Source: an uncultured Pirellulaceae bacterium
Lineage (GTDB): Bacteria; Planctomycetota; Planctomycetia; Pirellulales; Pirellulaceae
NCBI GenBank assembly: GCA_937929805.1
Contig: CALFUT010000023.1
Coordinates: forward strand, 1 to 64,000
Direction: 5' to 3'
Length of the DNA stretch: 64,000 bases
The notes under the pieces were generated by a model that did not search any database, was not told where the DNA came from, and worked only from the letters and a program-made list of their open reading frames with translations. Shown piece by piece: positions 35,791 to 44,793 of this stretch; the stretch's first letter is position 1; each line of letters opens with the position of its first letter. A program made the translations under genes and the position numbers.

Positions 35791-37260
35791 CTACACTTCC
35801 AAGAACAAGCGGGCGGGTTCTTCGAGCACTTCTTTAATCGTTTTCAAAAATCCAACCGCTTCACGACCGTCCACAATACGATGATCGTAGGTCAGAGCGA
35901 TGTACATCATCGGGCGGATCACGACTTGGCCGTCCTCGGCAACGGGTCGATCCTGAATCGTATGCAGCCCCAGAATCCCACTCTGTGGTGGATTAACGAT
36001 CGGAGTTGACAGCAACGATCCATACACGCCGCCGTTACTGATGGTGAACGTTCCACCCCTCAAGTCGTCTGGCTTAATTTTGTTGTCTCTGGCCAACCCG
36101 GCAAAGCGGCCAATCGTCCGTTCCACATCGGCAAAGCTTAAACGCTCAACGTTCCTCAACACGGGAACGACCAAGCCCTTACCACCGCCAATCGCGATCC
36201 CAATGTCGTGATAGTTTTTCATCACAACGTTTTTCTCTCGAACCTCGGCATTGATCGCTGGGAACCGCTTCAAACCCTCAACCGCGGCCTTGGCGAAAAA
36301 CGACATGAATCCTAGCTTCACGCCATGTTTATTTTGAAAAGCATCTTTGTATTTCGCACGCAGTTCCTTTACCGGCTGCATGTTGATTTCATTGAAAGTC
36401 GTCAACAACGCCGCCGTCTGCTGAGCTTCAACCAAACGAGAAGCGATCGTGCGGCGGATCATGCTCATCGGCTGAACTTTTTCCTCGCGTTCAGGATGTT
36501 CAAGACCAGAGGACGCCCAAACCTCGTTCGAAGAATCGCTAGAATGTTTGCTGGCCACCGGCTGAGACTTCGAAGCTTGTGCCGATTGCTCAACGCGAGG
36601 CTCCGGGGCTGACGGCGCAGGAACGGCGTCAGGCTTTGGCAAAGTCGAATTCACTGGACCGGGAGCCACAGCTTCGGCATTCGCCTGAGGAGCAAAGGAA
36701 TCTGAATCCGCATCAAACCCGACCGCTTGAGAGGCCTGCGAGGACGCCGCTGCTCCACCGGGCTGCAAACCGCGAGCTTGAATGTAATTTTGAACGTCTT
36801 CTTTTAACAAACGCCCACCCGGTCCAGTTGGCGAAACGACTCCCGCTGAAATTTGATACTCGGCCAGCAACCGCTCGGCCGCCGGCATAACCATTCCCGT
36901 CGCAGGCTGACCAGCCGCGTCATTCGAAGCAACTGACCCCGAAGCAGCCGCCGAGACTGACGCCGGCTTGCTGGTCGCACCACCGGCACTCGATTCGGCT
37001 GCCGCGGCTACGGGTGCGGCGGCTCCGACCGGCGCAATCACGCAAAGCACGTCGCCAACCTGAGCAAACTCGCCTGCGGGAACGCGAATTTCCTGCAACA
37101 CGCCGTCTTGGTCAGCCTCCAACGTTTGAGACGCCTTTTCGGATTCGAGCTCCACCAGTTCTTCGTTTCGGCTGACGGTGTCACCTAGCTTTTTAAGCCA
37201 GCTTGCAACCTGTACCTCTTGGATAGACTCGCCGAACTCGGGAACCTTCAGTTCAAACAT
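35791..37260 (-). CDS. sucB: Dihydrolipoamide succinyltransferase (2-OGDH E2)
   Basis: E2 of the 2-oxoglutarate dehydrogenase complex, 489 residues. The lipoyl domain (about 1-75) has its lysine in L-E-S-E-K-A-S. A long Ala/Pro-rich linker follows, then the peripheral-subunit-binding domain (A-A-E-R-L-L-A-E-Y ... [14 protein letters not shown], about 125-160), a second linker, and the catalytic domain (about 260-489) with the active-site [10 protein letters not shown] near 455. It transfers the succinyl group to CoA. Located between sucA and lpdA, completing the complex. Confidence 0.95.
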   Translation of the reverse strand: MFELKVPEFGESIQEVQVASWLKKLGDTVSRNEELVELESEKASQTLEADQDGVLQEIRVPAGEFAQVGDVLCVIAPVGAAAPVAAAAESSAGGATSKPASVSAAASGSVASNDAAGQPATGMVMPAAERLLAEYQISAGVVSPTGPGGRLLKEDVQNYIQARGLQPGGAAASSQASQAVGFDADSDSFAPQANAEAVAPGPVNSTLPKPDAVPAPSAPEPRVEQSAQASKSQPVASKHSSDSSNEVWASSGLEHPEREEKVQPMSMIRRTIASRLVEAQQTAALLTTFNEINMQPVKELRAKYKDAFQNKHGVKLGFMSFFAKAAVEGLKRFPAINAEVREKNVVMKNYHDIGIAIGGGKGLVVPVLRNVERLSFADVERTIGRFAGLARDNKIKPDDLRGGTFTISNGGVYGSLLSTPIVNPPQSGILGLHTIQDRPVAEDGQVVIRPMMYIALTYDHRIVDGREAVGFLKTIKEVLEEPARLFLEV

Positions 37261-37394
37261 GATTTTCTCAGCTGAGTAAATGTAAAACGATTTTTGACAG
37301 GAAACTCAAAAAGCGGCGATTGGCGATTCAATCATCAAAACGCTATGGATCATGATTCGACTTCCGGCACGTTCTGCCTGAGCCAAATCAACTT

Positions 37395-40256
37395 TTAAGT
37401 GACAGGATCGACGCTGTCTCCCGTTGCCGAGGCCAGCAGTTCCGCATGTTCCAGTTTGTGCGAATTCTTGGAACCGGTTGATGGACTCGCCGATTCAGGT
37501 CGAGTGATCCCGTTCAATGGCCACCGGTCACCCAAACCAAGCTCGTCCCACTTGATTTTCATGAAGTACCACGCACCCATATTTCGTGGTTCTTCTTGGA
37601 CCCAAAACACGGGCGTGTTTTCCGGATAAGACTCCAACGCCGCGCGAATTTCATCAATCGGCAAAGGATAAATTTGCTCAACCCGAACGATCGCAAAGTC
37701 TTTCCGATCGGTGTCTTGACGATGCTTCATCAAGTCGACACCGATTTTTCCGGTCGTGAGCAAAATCCGTTTTGGCGAGTCGCTACCGGTGACCGTTGTG
37801 TCAGGCAACAGACGTCGAAAAGTACCTGACTCAAAATCTGCTAACGGCGACATCACCATCGGCTCACGCAACAGGCTCTTCGGAGTGAAAACGATTAGCG
37901 GCTTACGCCATTTGCGTTTGACTTGCCGCCGCAACAAGTGGAAATACTGAGCCGTCGACGTTGGATACGTCACCTGCATATTGTGTTCGGCCGCTGAATT
38001 CAAAAAGCGTTCGATACGAGCACTACTATGCTCGGGGCCGGCTCCCTCAAAACCGTGCGGCAACAGCATCGTCAAACCACTCAGACGTCGCCACTTGTCT
38101 TCGGCACTACTGATGAACTGATCAACAATCACCTGAGCCGCGTTAAAGAAGTCGCCAAACTGGGCCTCCCAAACGGTCAGGCCCTCCGGCATGTCCAAGC
38201 TGTAACCGTAGTCAAAACCAAGAACCCCCGCCTCACTGAGCGGACTGTTGATGATGTCGACCGCCGCCTGACCATCCGCCAAATGTGCGATTGGACACCA
38301 CGGCTTCCCATTCGATTCGTCCATCACGACCGCATGCCGCTGACTGAACGTTCCTCGCCCGCAATCCTGCCCTGAGAACCGAATCGGATGCCCTTCAAGC
38401 GCCAGCGTTCCCAACGCAGCCAGTTCGCCCGTCGCCCAATCGACCGGACGCTCACCTTGAGCAGCATCAACTCGGTTGGCATAAACTCGCTGGAGCTTCC
38501 GACTAAGTTTGAAATCGTCCGGCACTTCTGTCGCGCCGCGAATTACTTTTGACAACTGCTCAAGAGGAACCCCCGTATCCACATCGTGGTCAAGGTTTTC
38601 AAGCCCGCCCGTGTAGTCGTTCCAGATGCCCGCCAACGTTTGCGTGTCTGCAACAAAGTCTTCTTTCTTCGCGGCGTCGAACTCAAACTGAAGCTTTTCG
38701 CCTCGGACAAACGCCAACCGATTGGCTTCTTTCTCAGTAACGCCCCCCATCTTCAACAACCGCTTCATGTAGCTGTCACGGATGGTCGGCAGGCTATCGA
38801 TCGTTTTGTACATCAACGGCTGAGTAAACCGGGGCTCGTCACTTTCGTTGTGCCCCAACCGGCGATAACAGTACATGTCGATGACCACGTCCCGCTGAAA
38901 CTCGCGCCGGAACTCCATGGCCAAGTTCACCACCTGAGCAACCGCTTCCGGATCCTCACCATTGACGTGAAAGATTGGAATTTGCAGCATTTTCGCGACG
39001 TCGCTGGCATAGGTCGAAGACCGACTGTGCTGCGGGTTGGTCGTAAAACCAATCTGGTTGTTAACAATGACGTGCAGCGTGCCGCCGGTTTTGTAACCAT
39101 CCAACTGGCTTAGGTTAAGCGTTTCCTGCACCACACCTTCACCCGCGAAAGCTGCGTCGCCGTGGATCAGGACTGCCATAAAGCCGTCATCTTCACCAGA
39201 TCGATCCTTTTTGGCTCGACAGCGCCCCAAGGCAACAGGGTTCACGAATTCCAAATGGCTGGGGTTAAAGCAAAGCGAGATATGAACCTTCTTGCCTTTA
39301 CTTGTCACCCAATCGTTGCTGTAGCCCAAATGATAGAGCACGTCACCGGCACCACGATTTTCATCGGGCTTCGGGTCGTTAAAGCCCCAAAAAATGTTCT
39401 GTGCCCGCTTACCCATGATGTTGGCCAGCACATTCAGACGTCCACGATGAGCCATCCCAATCACGACATCCTTAACGCCATGGTCGCCCGCTTTCTCTAG
39501 GGCTAGGTCCAATAGAGGGATGAGCGTTTCGGCTCCCTCCAACGAGAACGTCTTGGCACCGATAAACTTCTTCCGCATGAACTCTTCGAAGATGACCGCA
39601 TCAGTCAATCGAGTCAAAATTCGCAGCTGTGTGTTCCGGTGCAGCTTCATGCGATTCATGGATGACTCCATCCGCCGCACCAGCCAATCGCGAACGTGGC
39701 GATCGTCAATGTGCATAAACTGCGCACCAATCGACCGGCAGTAAGTTTCTCGCAACAAGTTCAGGATGTCGTTAAGCGAACGAACATTGCGCCCTTCGAC
39801 CGTCCAAGAGGAAAATTGGCGTTCCAAATCCGTTGGCTTGAGGCCGTAAGACTCGAGGCTGAGTTCTGAATTCTGTTCTCGAGGCCGACCGAGCGGATCG
39901 ATGCGCGCCTCAAGGTGCCCGCGTACTCGAAAGCCGCGAATCAACTGATCGACTCGATCCTGCAACTGAGCGCCGGCAACATTGTCCTCAGGGCTACTAC
40001 CAGCCAAACCATTGGCCGCCGCGTGAGTACCATTGCGTGGCAGGTCGGCAAACCCAGCCGAGTTCGAAACACCTGCGTTTTCACCCGAGCCGCGAGACGC
40101 AAGGCCAGGCACCGCTGGAACCCGCGTCGCATCAACTGCCGGAACGGTCGGATCGAACGTTTCAAAGAACGTTTGCCACTCCGTTGGCAGAGAAGCTGGA
40201 TCTTGTTGGAAATCACGGTAGAGACTATCGATGTAGTCCCGACTGAATACGTTCAT
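37395..40256 (-). CDS. sucA: 2-oxoglutarate dehydrogenase E1
   Basis: Thiamin-diphosphate enzyme of about 953 residues that decarboxylates 2-oxoglutarate and succinylates E2. The N-terminal E1 segment (Y-I-D-S-L-Y-R-D-F near residue 7) is present. So are the catalytic H-R-G-R-L-N-V-L-A (about 270), the ThDP/Mg region G-D-A-A-F-A-G-E-G-V-V-Q-E-T-L-N (about 365) with I-V-N-N-Q-I-G-F-T-T, and the transketolase-like C-terminal half with S-Q-R-H-A-V and H-G-F-E-G-A-G-P-E-H-S-S-A-R. I take ATG 40256; ATG 40265, three codons up, is equally possible. First gene of the complex operon. Confidence 0.95.
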   Translation of the reverse strand: MNVFSRDYIDSLYRDFQQDPASLPTEWQTFFETFDPTVPAVDATRVPAVPGLASRGSGENAGVSNSAGFADLPRNGTHAAANGLAGSSPEDNVAGAQLQDRVDQLIRGFRVRGHLEARIDPLGRPREQNSELSLESYGLKPTDLERQFSSWTVEGRNVRSLNDILNLLRETYCRSIGAQFMHIDDRHVRDWLVRRMESSMNRMKLHRNTQLRILTRLTDAVIFEEFMRKKFIGAKTFSLEGAETLIPLLDLALEKAGDHGVKDVVIGMAHRGRLNVLANIMGKRAQNIFWGFNDPKPDENRGAGDVLYHLGYSNDWVTSKGKKVHISLCFNPSHLEFVNPVALGRCRAKKDRSGEDDGFMAVLIHGDAAFAGEGVVQETLNLSQLDGYKTGGTLHVIVNNQIGFTTNPQHSRSSTYASDVAKMLQIPIFHVNGEDPEAVAQVVNLAMEFRREFQRDVVIDMYCYRRLGHNESDEPRFTQPLMYKTIDSLPTIRDSYMKRLLKMGGVTEKEANRLAFVRGEKLQFEFDAAKKEDFVADTQTLAGIWNDYTGGLENLDHDVDTGVPLEQLSKVIRGATEVPDDFKLSRKLQRVYANRVDAAQGERPVDWATGELAALGTLALEGHPIRFSGQDCGRGTFSQRHAVVMDESNGKPWCPIAHLADGQAAVDIINSPLSEAGVLGFDYGYSLDMPEGLTVWEAQFGDFFNAAQVIVDQFISSAEDKWRRLSGLTMLLPHGFEGAGPEHSSARIERFLNSAAEHNMQVTYPTSTAQYFHLLRRQVKRKWRKPLIVFTPKSLLREPMVMSPLADFESGTFRRLLPDTTVTGSDSPKRILLTTGKIGVDLMKHRQDTDRKDFAIVRVEQIYPLPIDEIRAALESYPENTPVFWVQEEPRNMGAWYFMKIKWDELGLGDRWPLNGITRPESASPSTGSKNSHKLEHAELLASATGDSVDPVT

Positions 40257-40439
40257 TTCTATCATTGCCGATCAGCAAGTTCGAAGTCGCGGACTACTTC
40301 CTATGAACCCGCGAAATGGCTCCTCGTACTGTATCCAAATGCCCACCACGGGGCTATCGCCATGCAGACAAAAACCCCTAGATTTGCATTATTTTAAGTG
40401 GGCAACGAAAACGATTCGATTCCAAAACGAAGCAACGAT

Positions 40440-40784
40440 TCAGAAGATGGATTCGTACATTTCTTGGTTGAAGCCAACCACGATACGATTTTCAACCTTC
40501 AAAGTCGGAGCACGGAGATTTCCAGTCGGCCCGAGCACAAGCTTCAACAGCTCCTCCTCTGTCAAATCATTTTTCTTCATTTCAATTTGGACCACCTTTT
40601 TTCCTTTGGCGACACTCAGTGAGCAAGCATTTTTCAGCAACCCAATTGCCTCTTCGCGGCCCCATGTTTCTTTCTTCGCATTTGTTTCAGTTTTTGCTTC
40701 TAACCCAGCTTTCGCAAGAAACTCTTGCGTTTTAACACAGGTTTTTCAGCCCGGCCGGTGGTAGCTCCAGTCGATTTTTGCCAT
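40440..40784 (-). CDS. ArsC-like thioredoxin-fold selenoprotein with in-frame TGA
   Basis: Read from ATG 40784 with TGA (40748-40746) as selenocysteine, the frame gives a 114-residue protein. It starts M-A-K-I-D-W-S-Y-H-R-P-G-U-K-T-C-V-K-T-Q-E, so U13-x-x-C16 replaces the usual C-x-x-C of an ArsC/Spx-like thioredoxin fold. The fold's other marks are present: W-G-R-E-E-A helix, N-D-L-T-E-E-E-L-L, cis-proline in L-R-A-P-T-L, and V-V-G-F-N near the end. An AAGGA ribosome site lies 9 nt before the ATG. Standard callers would see only the 66 residues after a TTG. A SECIS-like hairpin lies 16 nt after the TGA. Family knowledge: ArsC-family (seleno)proteins exist in bacteria. Redox function is inferred. 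It lies upstream of sucA, same strand. Confidence 0.85.
40713..40729 (-). promoter_or_regulatory. Candidate bacterial SECIS element
   Basis: On the minus strand CGCAAG, loop AGTTT, CTTGCG forms a perfect 6-bp hairpin. It begins 16 nt after the in-frame TGA, so the apical loop starts 22 nt downstream. Bacterial SECIS elements need a short hairpin at roughly this distance with a G among the first two loop bases; here the second is G. This supports selenocysteine insertion. Confidence 0.7.
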
Positions 40785-41089
40785 CAAGATGGTTCCTTAA
40801 TTTAGGGGATAATGTTGATTTGAGCGTTTTGAACCAAGACACCATTTAGTTGGGCGGCAGAACTCTTTCCGCGACTCACCCCGCCAAAACCGACAGATCA
40901 TTCACTCCGACGTTGTTCCGACGCTCAATGAGTGCCTAAAATGGTCGGATCGTACTCTTCGTGCGGAGACGAAGCCGGGCAAGCCGTGTTCGCGGCCCTC
41001 GGCCCAAGCCGATTCGTTTTACAGGCTGAGCCTCAAACCGTAACGCTACCAGCTTCAAACCACTCATACTAAGATTAAACTTTTTCACC
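40785..41089. other. Divergent gap, selenoprotein gene and M48 peptidase gene
   Basis: Non-coding stretch of about 305 bp between divergent genes; it should hold both promoters. No repeat or clear promoter boxes are assigned. Confidence 0.4.
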
Positions 41090-41944
41090 ATGAGCTACCA
41101 TACTCCCAGACGATCTCGCGGCAGTAACTTCAGCGGCCTGAAGCTGCGATTGCTGATCGCCGCCGCCATCGTGTTGTTTTCCATCGTCAGCTATTTCGCC
41201 AAAGGACAAACGAATCCGATCACTGGCGAGGTCCAGCGAGTTTCGGAAAACGTGAACGAAGAGATCATGATGGGCATCCAAGCGGCGCCTCAAATGGGAC
41301 AGCCTTCTCGAGACTTCCAATCGTCCACCGTTGTTCAGAACGTGGGCGCTCGTTTGGTCAACACGCTGGAACAAGTTCTCCGCGCCAAAGGAATTGAAAA
41401 CCCATACCCGTTCGATTTTCACCTACTGTCTGATCGTAACACGGTTAACGCGTTCGCATTGCCGGGTGGACAAGTCTTTATTACCGAGGCACTCTTTCAT
41501 CACTTAAAACAGGCAGCCCGGGACGACTACGAAGGCTGCATCGCAGGAGTACTCGGCCACGAAATCGGTCACGTGCTCGAACGCCACGGCTCTCAACGAA
41601 TGGCCAAAGGTGGTCTGATCCAAGGAATCGTCGGAGCCGCTGGAGTCGCAGGCGGAGGCCACCAGTCGGCCAACATGGCTGCTTACGTGGGTAACATTGT
41701 GAACATGAAATACGGTCGAGCCGATGAACTGGAGTCCGATCGCTGGGGAGTCGAACTGATGATGCTGGCCGGCTACAGCCCCGAACACCTGCTGACCGTG
41801 ATGGATGTTCTGGAGAAAACTTCGGGCGGAGGCGGAGGCCCTGAGTTCATGAGCACTCATCCTCGACCGGCAAATCGCCGTGAATACATTCAATCGATCA
41901 TTCAAGAAAAGTTCCCCGATGGCCTGCCAGCGGGCCTGCACTAA
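41090..41944 (+). CDS. M48 family membrane-anchored metallopeptidase
   Basis: A 284-residue M48 zinc peptidase of the BepA/LoiP/YcaL type. A basic N-terminus precedes one hydrophobic segment (about 20-37). The protease domain has the zinc motif H-E-I-G-H at 157-161 and the downstream acidic ligand in A-D-E-L-E-S-D (about 211-217), plus the family phrases N-A-F-A-L-P-G-G and F-M-S-T-H-P. A short Gly-rich stretch lies before the last motif. It probably acts in the periplasm on misfolded envelope proteins. Monocistronic as far as seen. Confidence 0.92.
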   Translation: MSYHTPRRSRGSNFSGLKLRLLIAAAIVLFSIVSYFAKGQTNPITGEVQRVSENVNEEIMMGIQAAPQMGQPSRDFQSSTVVQNVGARLVNTLEQVLRAKGIENPYPFDFHLLSDRNTVNAFALPGGQVFITEALFHHLKQAARDDYEGCIAGVLGHEIGHVLERHGSQRMAKGGLIQGIVGAAGVAGGGHQSANMAAYVGNIVNMKYGRADELESDRWGVELMMLAGYSPEHLLTVMDVLEKTSGGGGGPEFMSTHPRPANRREYIQSIIQEKFPDGLPAGLH

Positions 41945-42059
41945 ACATTCGCGATACGATAGCCAATCGAATCACATGGCTATTGGACGAGGAGAAACCT
42001 AATTTTCTTGCGGTCAATCTGGTAGTTTAATTTTATGGCGAGTGCTAAACGAAATCCTA

Positions 42060-42857
42060 ATGAGTGAAAAGCAAGCTGAAAACTCGATCGACCGGCTACA
42101 AATCGCGAGGGACTGGCTGCCGCGTTACACCGGCATGCCTATCGAGGCCTTCGGTGACTACGTGCTATTGACCAACTTCGACTACTACGTCCGGCAGTTC
42201 GCAGATCGGTTCAATTGCGAAATCCACGGCTATGGTAAACCCATGCAAGCCGCTACGAACCAAGACGGTCTGTCAATCGTCAACTTTGGAATTGGGTCAG
42301 CCAACGCGGCAACCGTGATGGACTTATTGAGCGCTCGTGATCCCAAAGGGGTGCTGTTCCTTGGCAAATGTGGTGGCTTGAAGAACTCGACCGAAATTGG
42401 CAACTTCATCCTGCCAATCGCCGCGATTCGTGGCGAGGGAACGAGTGACGACTACCTACTTCCATCCGTTCCAGCTCTGCCGTCTTTCAAGCTGCATAAG
42501 TTTGTTTCCGAAGGCCTAGTCCGGCGAAATTTGGAATACCGAACAGGAGTCATCTACACGACCAACCGGCGGCTCTGGGAACACGACGATGAATTTCGCC
42601 GACGGCTGCATGCAATGACTTGCATCGGAATCGACATGGAGACCGCAACTCTTTTCATTGTTGGCCACTACAACCAGATTTCTCGTGGAGCCCTACTGCT
42701 GGTTTCGGACGTACCAACGACTCCCGAAGGCGTAAAAACCGAGGCTTCGGATAATGCGGTCACGAAAAACTGGGTCGATTTGCACTTGGAAATTGGGATC
42801 GAAGCGATGTCGGACATCGGGGCCGGTGGTGAGCCGATCCGCCATTTCCAATATTAA
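42060..42857 (+). CDS. amn: AMP nucleosidase-type nucleoside phosphorylase family
   Basis: PNP/UDP-family hydrolase of about 265 residues matching the C-terminal catalytic part of AMP nucleosidase (AMP to adenine plus ribose 5-phosphate). The family glycine block F-G-I-G-S-A-N-A-A-T near residue 77, the G-K-C-G-G-L-K segment near 104, A-A-I-R-G-E-G-T near 123 and the nucleobase site G-I-D-M-E-T-A-T near 195 are visible. The long N-terminal regulatory domain of E. coli Amn is absent, as in the short AMP nucleosidases. ATG 42060 is taken over a GTG six codons upstream. Confidence 0.85.
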   Translation: MSEKQAENSIDRLQIARDWLPRYTGMPIEAFGDYVLLTNFDYYVRQFADRFNCEIHGYGKPMQAATNQDGLSIVNFGIGSANAATVMDLLSARDPKGVLFLGKCGGLKNSTEIGNFILPIAAIRGEGTSDDYLLPSVPALPSFKLHKFVSEGLVRRNLEYRTGVIYTTNRRLWEHDDEFRRRLHAMTCIGIDMETATLFIVGHYNQISRGALLLVSDVPTTPEGVKTEASDNAVTKNWVDLHLEIGIEAMSDIGAGGEPIRHFQY

Positions 42858-42902
42858 ATCCGTTTTCAAATCTCGCCGCTCGCTTGGTCAAAATTAAAAA
42901 TC

Positions 42903-42984
42903 GGGACCGGCATTTCTTATCGACTCGTTTTGGAACGTGCGACCGGAATAGGTTGCCAATCCCGTAACTGTGATTTGGCAGAGC
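42903..42984. repeat. Intergenic hairpin repeat (family member A)
   Basis: Starts 45 nt after the AMP nucleosidase stop. Ends GGGACCGGCA and TGCCAATCCC pair except for two C-A positions. It aligns with the copy at 35712-35789 with short gaps, 82 against 78 bp. The conserved blocks are GGCATTTCTTATC, ACT-G, TGCGA, GTTGCCA, TCCC and ATTTG-CA-AGC. Confidence 0.75.
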
Positions 42985-43303
42985 TCTCAGCTCGCACAAC
43001 TTTCCCCAGAAAACGCCAGCACACCATCCCATTTTTGCTTTGTCCTAGTGAAGACTTCCCGCCACACCAAACCGGGAAAGCCACACAAAGTGGCAAAGCT
43101 CGCCACTCTAGGGCAGCGAATTTTTCTTCACAATCGGGCAAAAAAACGGCAATGCTTGCACCAATTCCACTTGACAAGCACTGCAGACCCTTGCCAAGAG
43201 CCGTTTTCTAGGGTAATTTCTTGGCTCGCTATCGCGGGTGTCAACCCCCGGTTGACGAACTTTTCCCCACCAAAGATGAAAATCGAAAGTCATTCGATTC
43301 ATG

Positions 43304-43380
43304 GAAGCGTTGGAACGCTTCTTAATAAAAATCAAGTCCCACGGAAGGCTTGAAAAAAGGAATTTGCCCACAAAGGGAAT
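43304..43380 (+). promoter_or_regulatory. csrA leader with four GGA sites
   Basis: A perfect hairpin GAAGCGTT-GG-AACGCTTC (43304-43321) presents GGA at its tip. Three more GGA motifs follow at 43343, 43359 and 43376, the last being part of the csrA ribosome site (AAAGGGAAT). GGA in a hairpin loop and over the Shine-Dalgarno is the known CsrA binding pattern, so CsrA autorepression is likely. The stretch 42985-43303 has no gene but a GTCAACC/GGTTGAC hairpin near 43235-43251. Confidence 0.5.
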
Positions 43381-43389
43381 CCACTAGTT

Positions 43390-43593
43390 ATGTTAGTACT
43401 AAGTCGAAAAACCGGCGAACGGATCTGGATTGGCGACGACATCGCCGTGACCGTTGTTCGCATCACCGGAGGCGGCGTGCGGATTGGGATTGAAGCCCCT
43501 TCAGAAATGCCGGTCGTACGCGAAGAGTTGAAGCGAAAGCTCGAACAGCAACTCGAAGAAGAATCGTCCGCGAAACCGACGCTCCCACGTTAG
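43390..43593 (+). CDS. csrA: Carbon storage regulator CsrA
   Basis: CsrA/RsmA, 67 residues, an RNA-binding dimer that blocks or stabilises mRNAs at GGA motifs. The canonical opening M-L-V-L-S-R-K-T-G-E-R-I-W-I-G-D-D-I, the core V-T-V-V-R-I-x-G-G-G-V-R-I-G-I-E-A-P and V-V-R-E-E-L are complete, including the RNA-contacting R at the 40s. The Lys/Glu-rich C-terminus is of ordinary length. It is a single gene with a long structured leader and a GGA-loop hairpin just after its stop. Confidence 0.97.
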   Translation: MLVLSRKTGERIWIGDDIAVTVVRITGGGVRIGIEAPSEMPVVREELKRKLEQQLEEESSAKPTLPR

Positions 43594-43602
43594 GATTTTA
43601 GT

Positions 43603-43626
43603 GCACGAAACCGGAGAGTTTCGTGT
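43603..43626 (+). other. GGA-loop hairpin after csrA
   Basis: GCACGAAAC, loop CGGAGA, GTTTCGTGT: eight perfect pairs plus one G-U. It has no T tract, so it is not a normal terminator. The GGA in the loop matches a CsrA site. The stem sequence is shared with the hairpin at 1091-1121. Confidence 0.5.
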
Positions 43627-43666
43627 CCAGTCGTTACGGGACTCCCTAAGTTTGTTTCGCGGGCAA

Positions 43667-44683
43667 TCACTTCAAACCGCCGAACATGTTGTCTTTCTCT
43701 GCAACATGCGCATCCTTCGTGATCACGATTTTGCCCGATCGCAGGTCAACTCGACGGGAAGGCATCTCCTCCAGTGATCCGTGCTGTGCCACGAATCGCA
43801 TCAGCGCCTCAAGCTTGACACTTGCTGATGCCTCGCCCGGAACCTCTTTTCCGGGTGCATTCCCCCAAAGGACCTTGGTCCCCCCTTTGTGCTCCGGCCA
43901 AAGCTCAAACGGAATCTGACTGGCCGACATTTGGCGACTCGAACGCATCGTCATGACTCGATAGATACCAAGCTGTTTTGCTCTTGAACCAATTTGATTC
44001 ATGATCGCTGCCGCGTCCACAACTCGAGCATCCTGCCAAACCGTCCAAGGCCGAATCAAATTCAGAGTCTGCGGATTGAACACCGATATTCTTGGAGGCT
44101 GCACGTGCTGAACGACCTCGGCCGGCATCACCATCCCGCTGCCATCGACCGGCATCACTTGTGCCGTTTTACTTTGATCCCACCCCGGCACCGTCGACTG
44201 ATTCAGTTCAACAATACCCACCGGAACTCGATAACGCACATCGATATCCAGACCGTCAGCTGACTTTTTGACTTGGTTCACGTTCGCGACCCAACCAACG
44301 GATCGCAACGTTGCGGCAGTACGAGCAACAACATCGGTATCCAAAATGTTTGGAGCTTCCTGTCCAACTGGAACCTCCAGCAGCAATCGCTTGAGATCAA
44401 TCTGTGCCCATTCTGGAGCCGGCGTGATGCGAACCCGATCTTCGGTCAGTTGATATTGATCTGCCGGAATCAATCGATGCTGGTACCGCTGCCACAGGTT
44501 CAAGGCACCCGCGATCGTCAGTCCCGTGACCAGCACAAACAGCGTGCCCGGGTGCAACAAGGTTCCTCGAAAGGAAAAATTGTTAATCAGCCGGTCGAGT
44601 AAATCTTCGTTTCGGTTTCGTCTTGCCATCGGCCCCGCTACCCGTTCAGACTCCCGCCCATCACGATCAATCTCCGGGCGCAC
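43667..44683 (-). CDS. FtsQ/DivIB-like bitopic membrane protein
   Basis: A 338-residue protein with a basic cytosolic N-terminus (about 1-42), one membrane helix (about 46-62) and an extracytoplasmic part. That part begins with a POTRA-like section (D-L-K-R-L-L-L-E-V ... V-A-R-T-A-A-T-L-R-S-V-G-W-V-A-N-V-N-Q-V ... R-Y-R-V-P-V-G-I-V). This order, with the W-V-x-x-V and R-x-P-V phrases, is that of FtsQ/DivIB. It lies directly downstream of murB, where ftsQ sits in division clusters of other bacteria. I infer an FtsQ-like role; similarity is weak and the family may be planctomycete-specific. The remainder has no recognised motif. Confidence 0.6.
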   Translation of the reverse strand: MRPEIDRDGRESERVAGPMARRNRNEDLLDRLINNFSFRGTLLHPGTLFVLVTGLTIAGALNLWQRYQHRLIPADQYQLTEDRVRITPAPEWAQIDLKRLLLEVPVGQEAPNILDTDVVARTAATLRSVGWVANVNQVKKSADGLDIDVRYRVPVGIVELNQSTVPGWDQSKTAQVMPVDGSGMVMPAEVVQHVQPPRISVFNPQTLNLIRPWTVWQDARVVDAAAIMNQIGSRAKQLGIYRVMTMRSSRQMSASQIPFELWPEHKGGTKVLWGNAPGKEVPGEASASVKLEALMRFVAQHGSLEEMPSRRVDLRSGKIVITKDAHVAEKDNMFGGLK

Positions 44684-44793
44684 GAATGTGTTATCGAACG
44701 TTTGGCACCTAAAAATCCGCCAAAGACTGAAGGGTCGGCCCAGTCCGAAAGACCGTCACAGGAGGGCCCGCAAAGCGGACGTTCGCGCTATCA

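Noticed and set aside
40440-40640. 66-residue stand-alone gene from the TTG at 40640
   Set aside because: It lacks the redox motif and N-terminal half of its fold. The frame continues upstream through an in-frame TGA to a proper ATG with a ribosome site.
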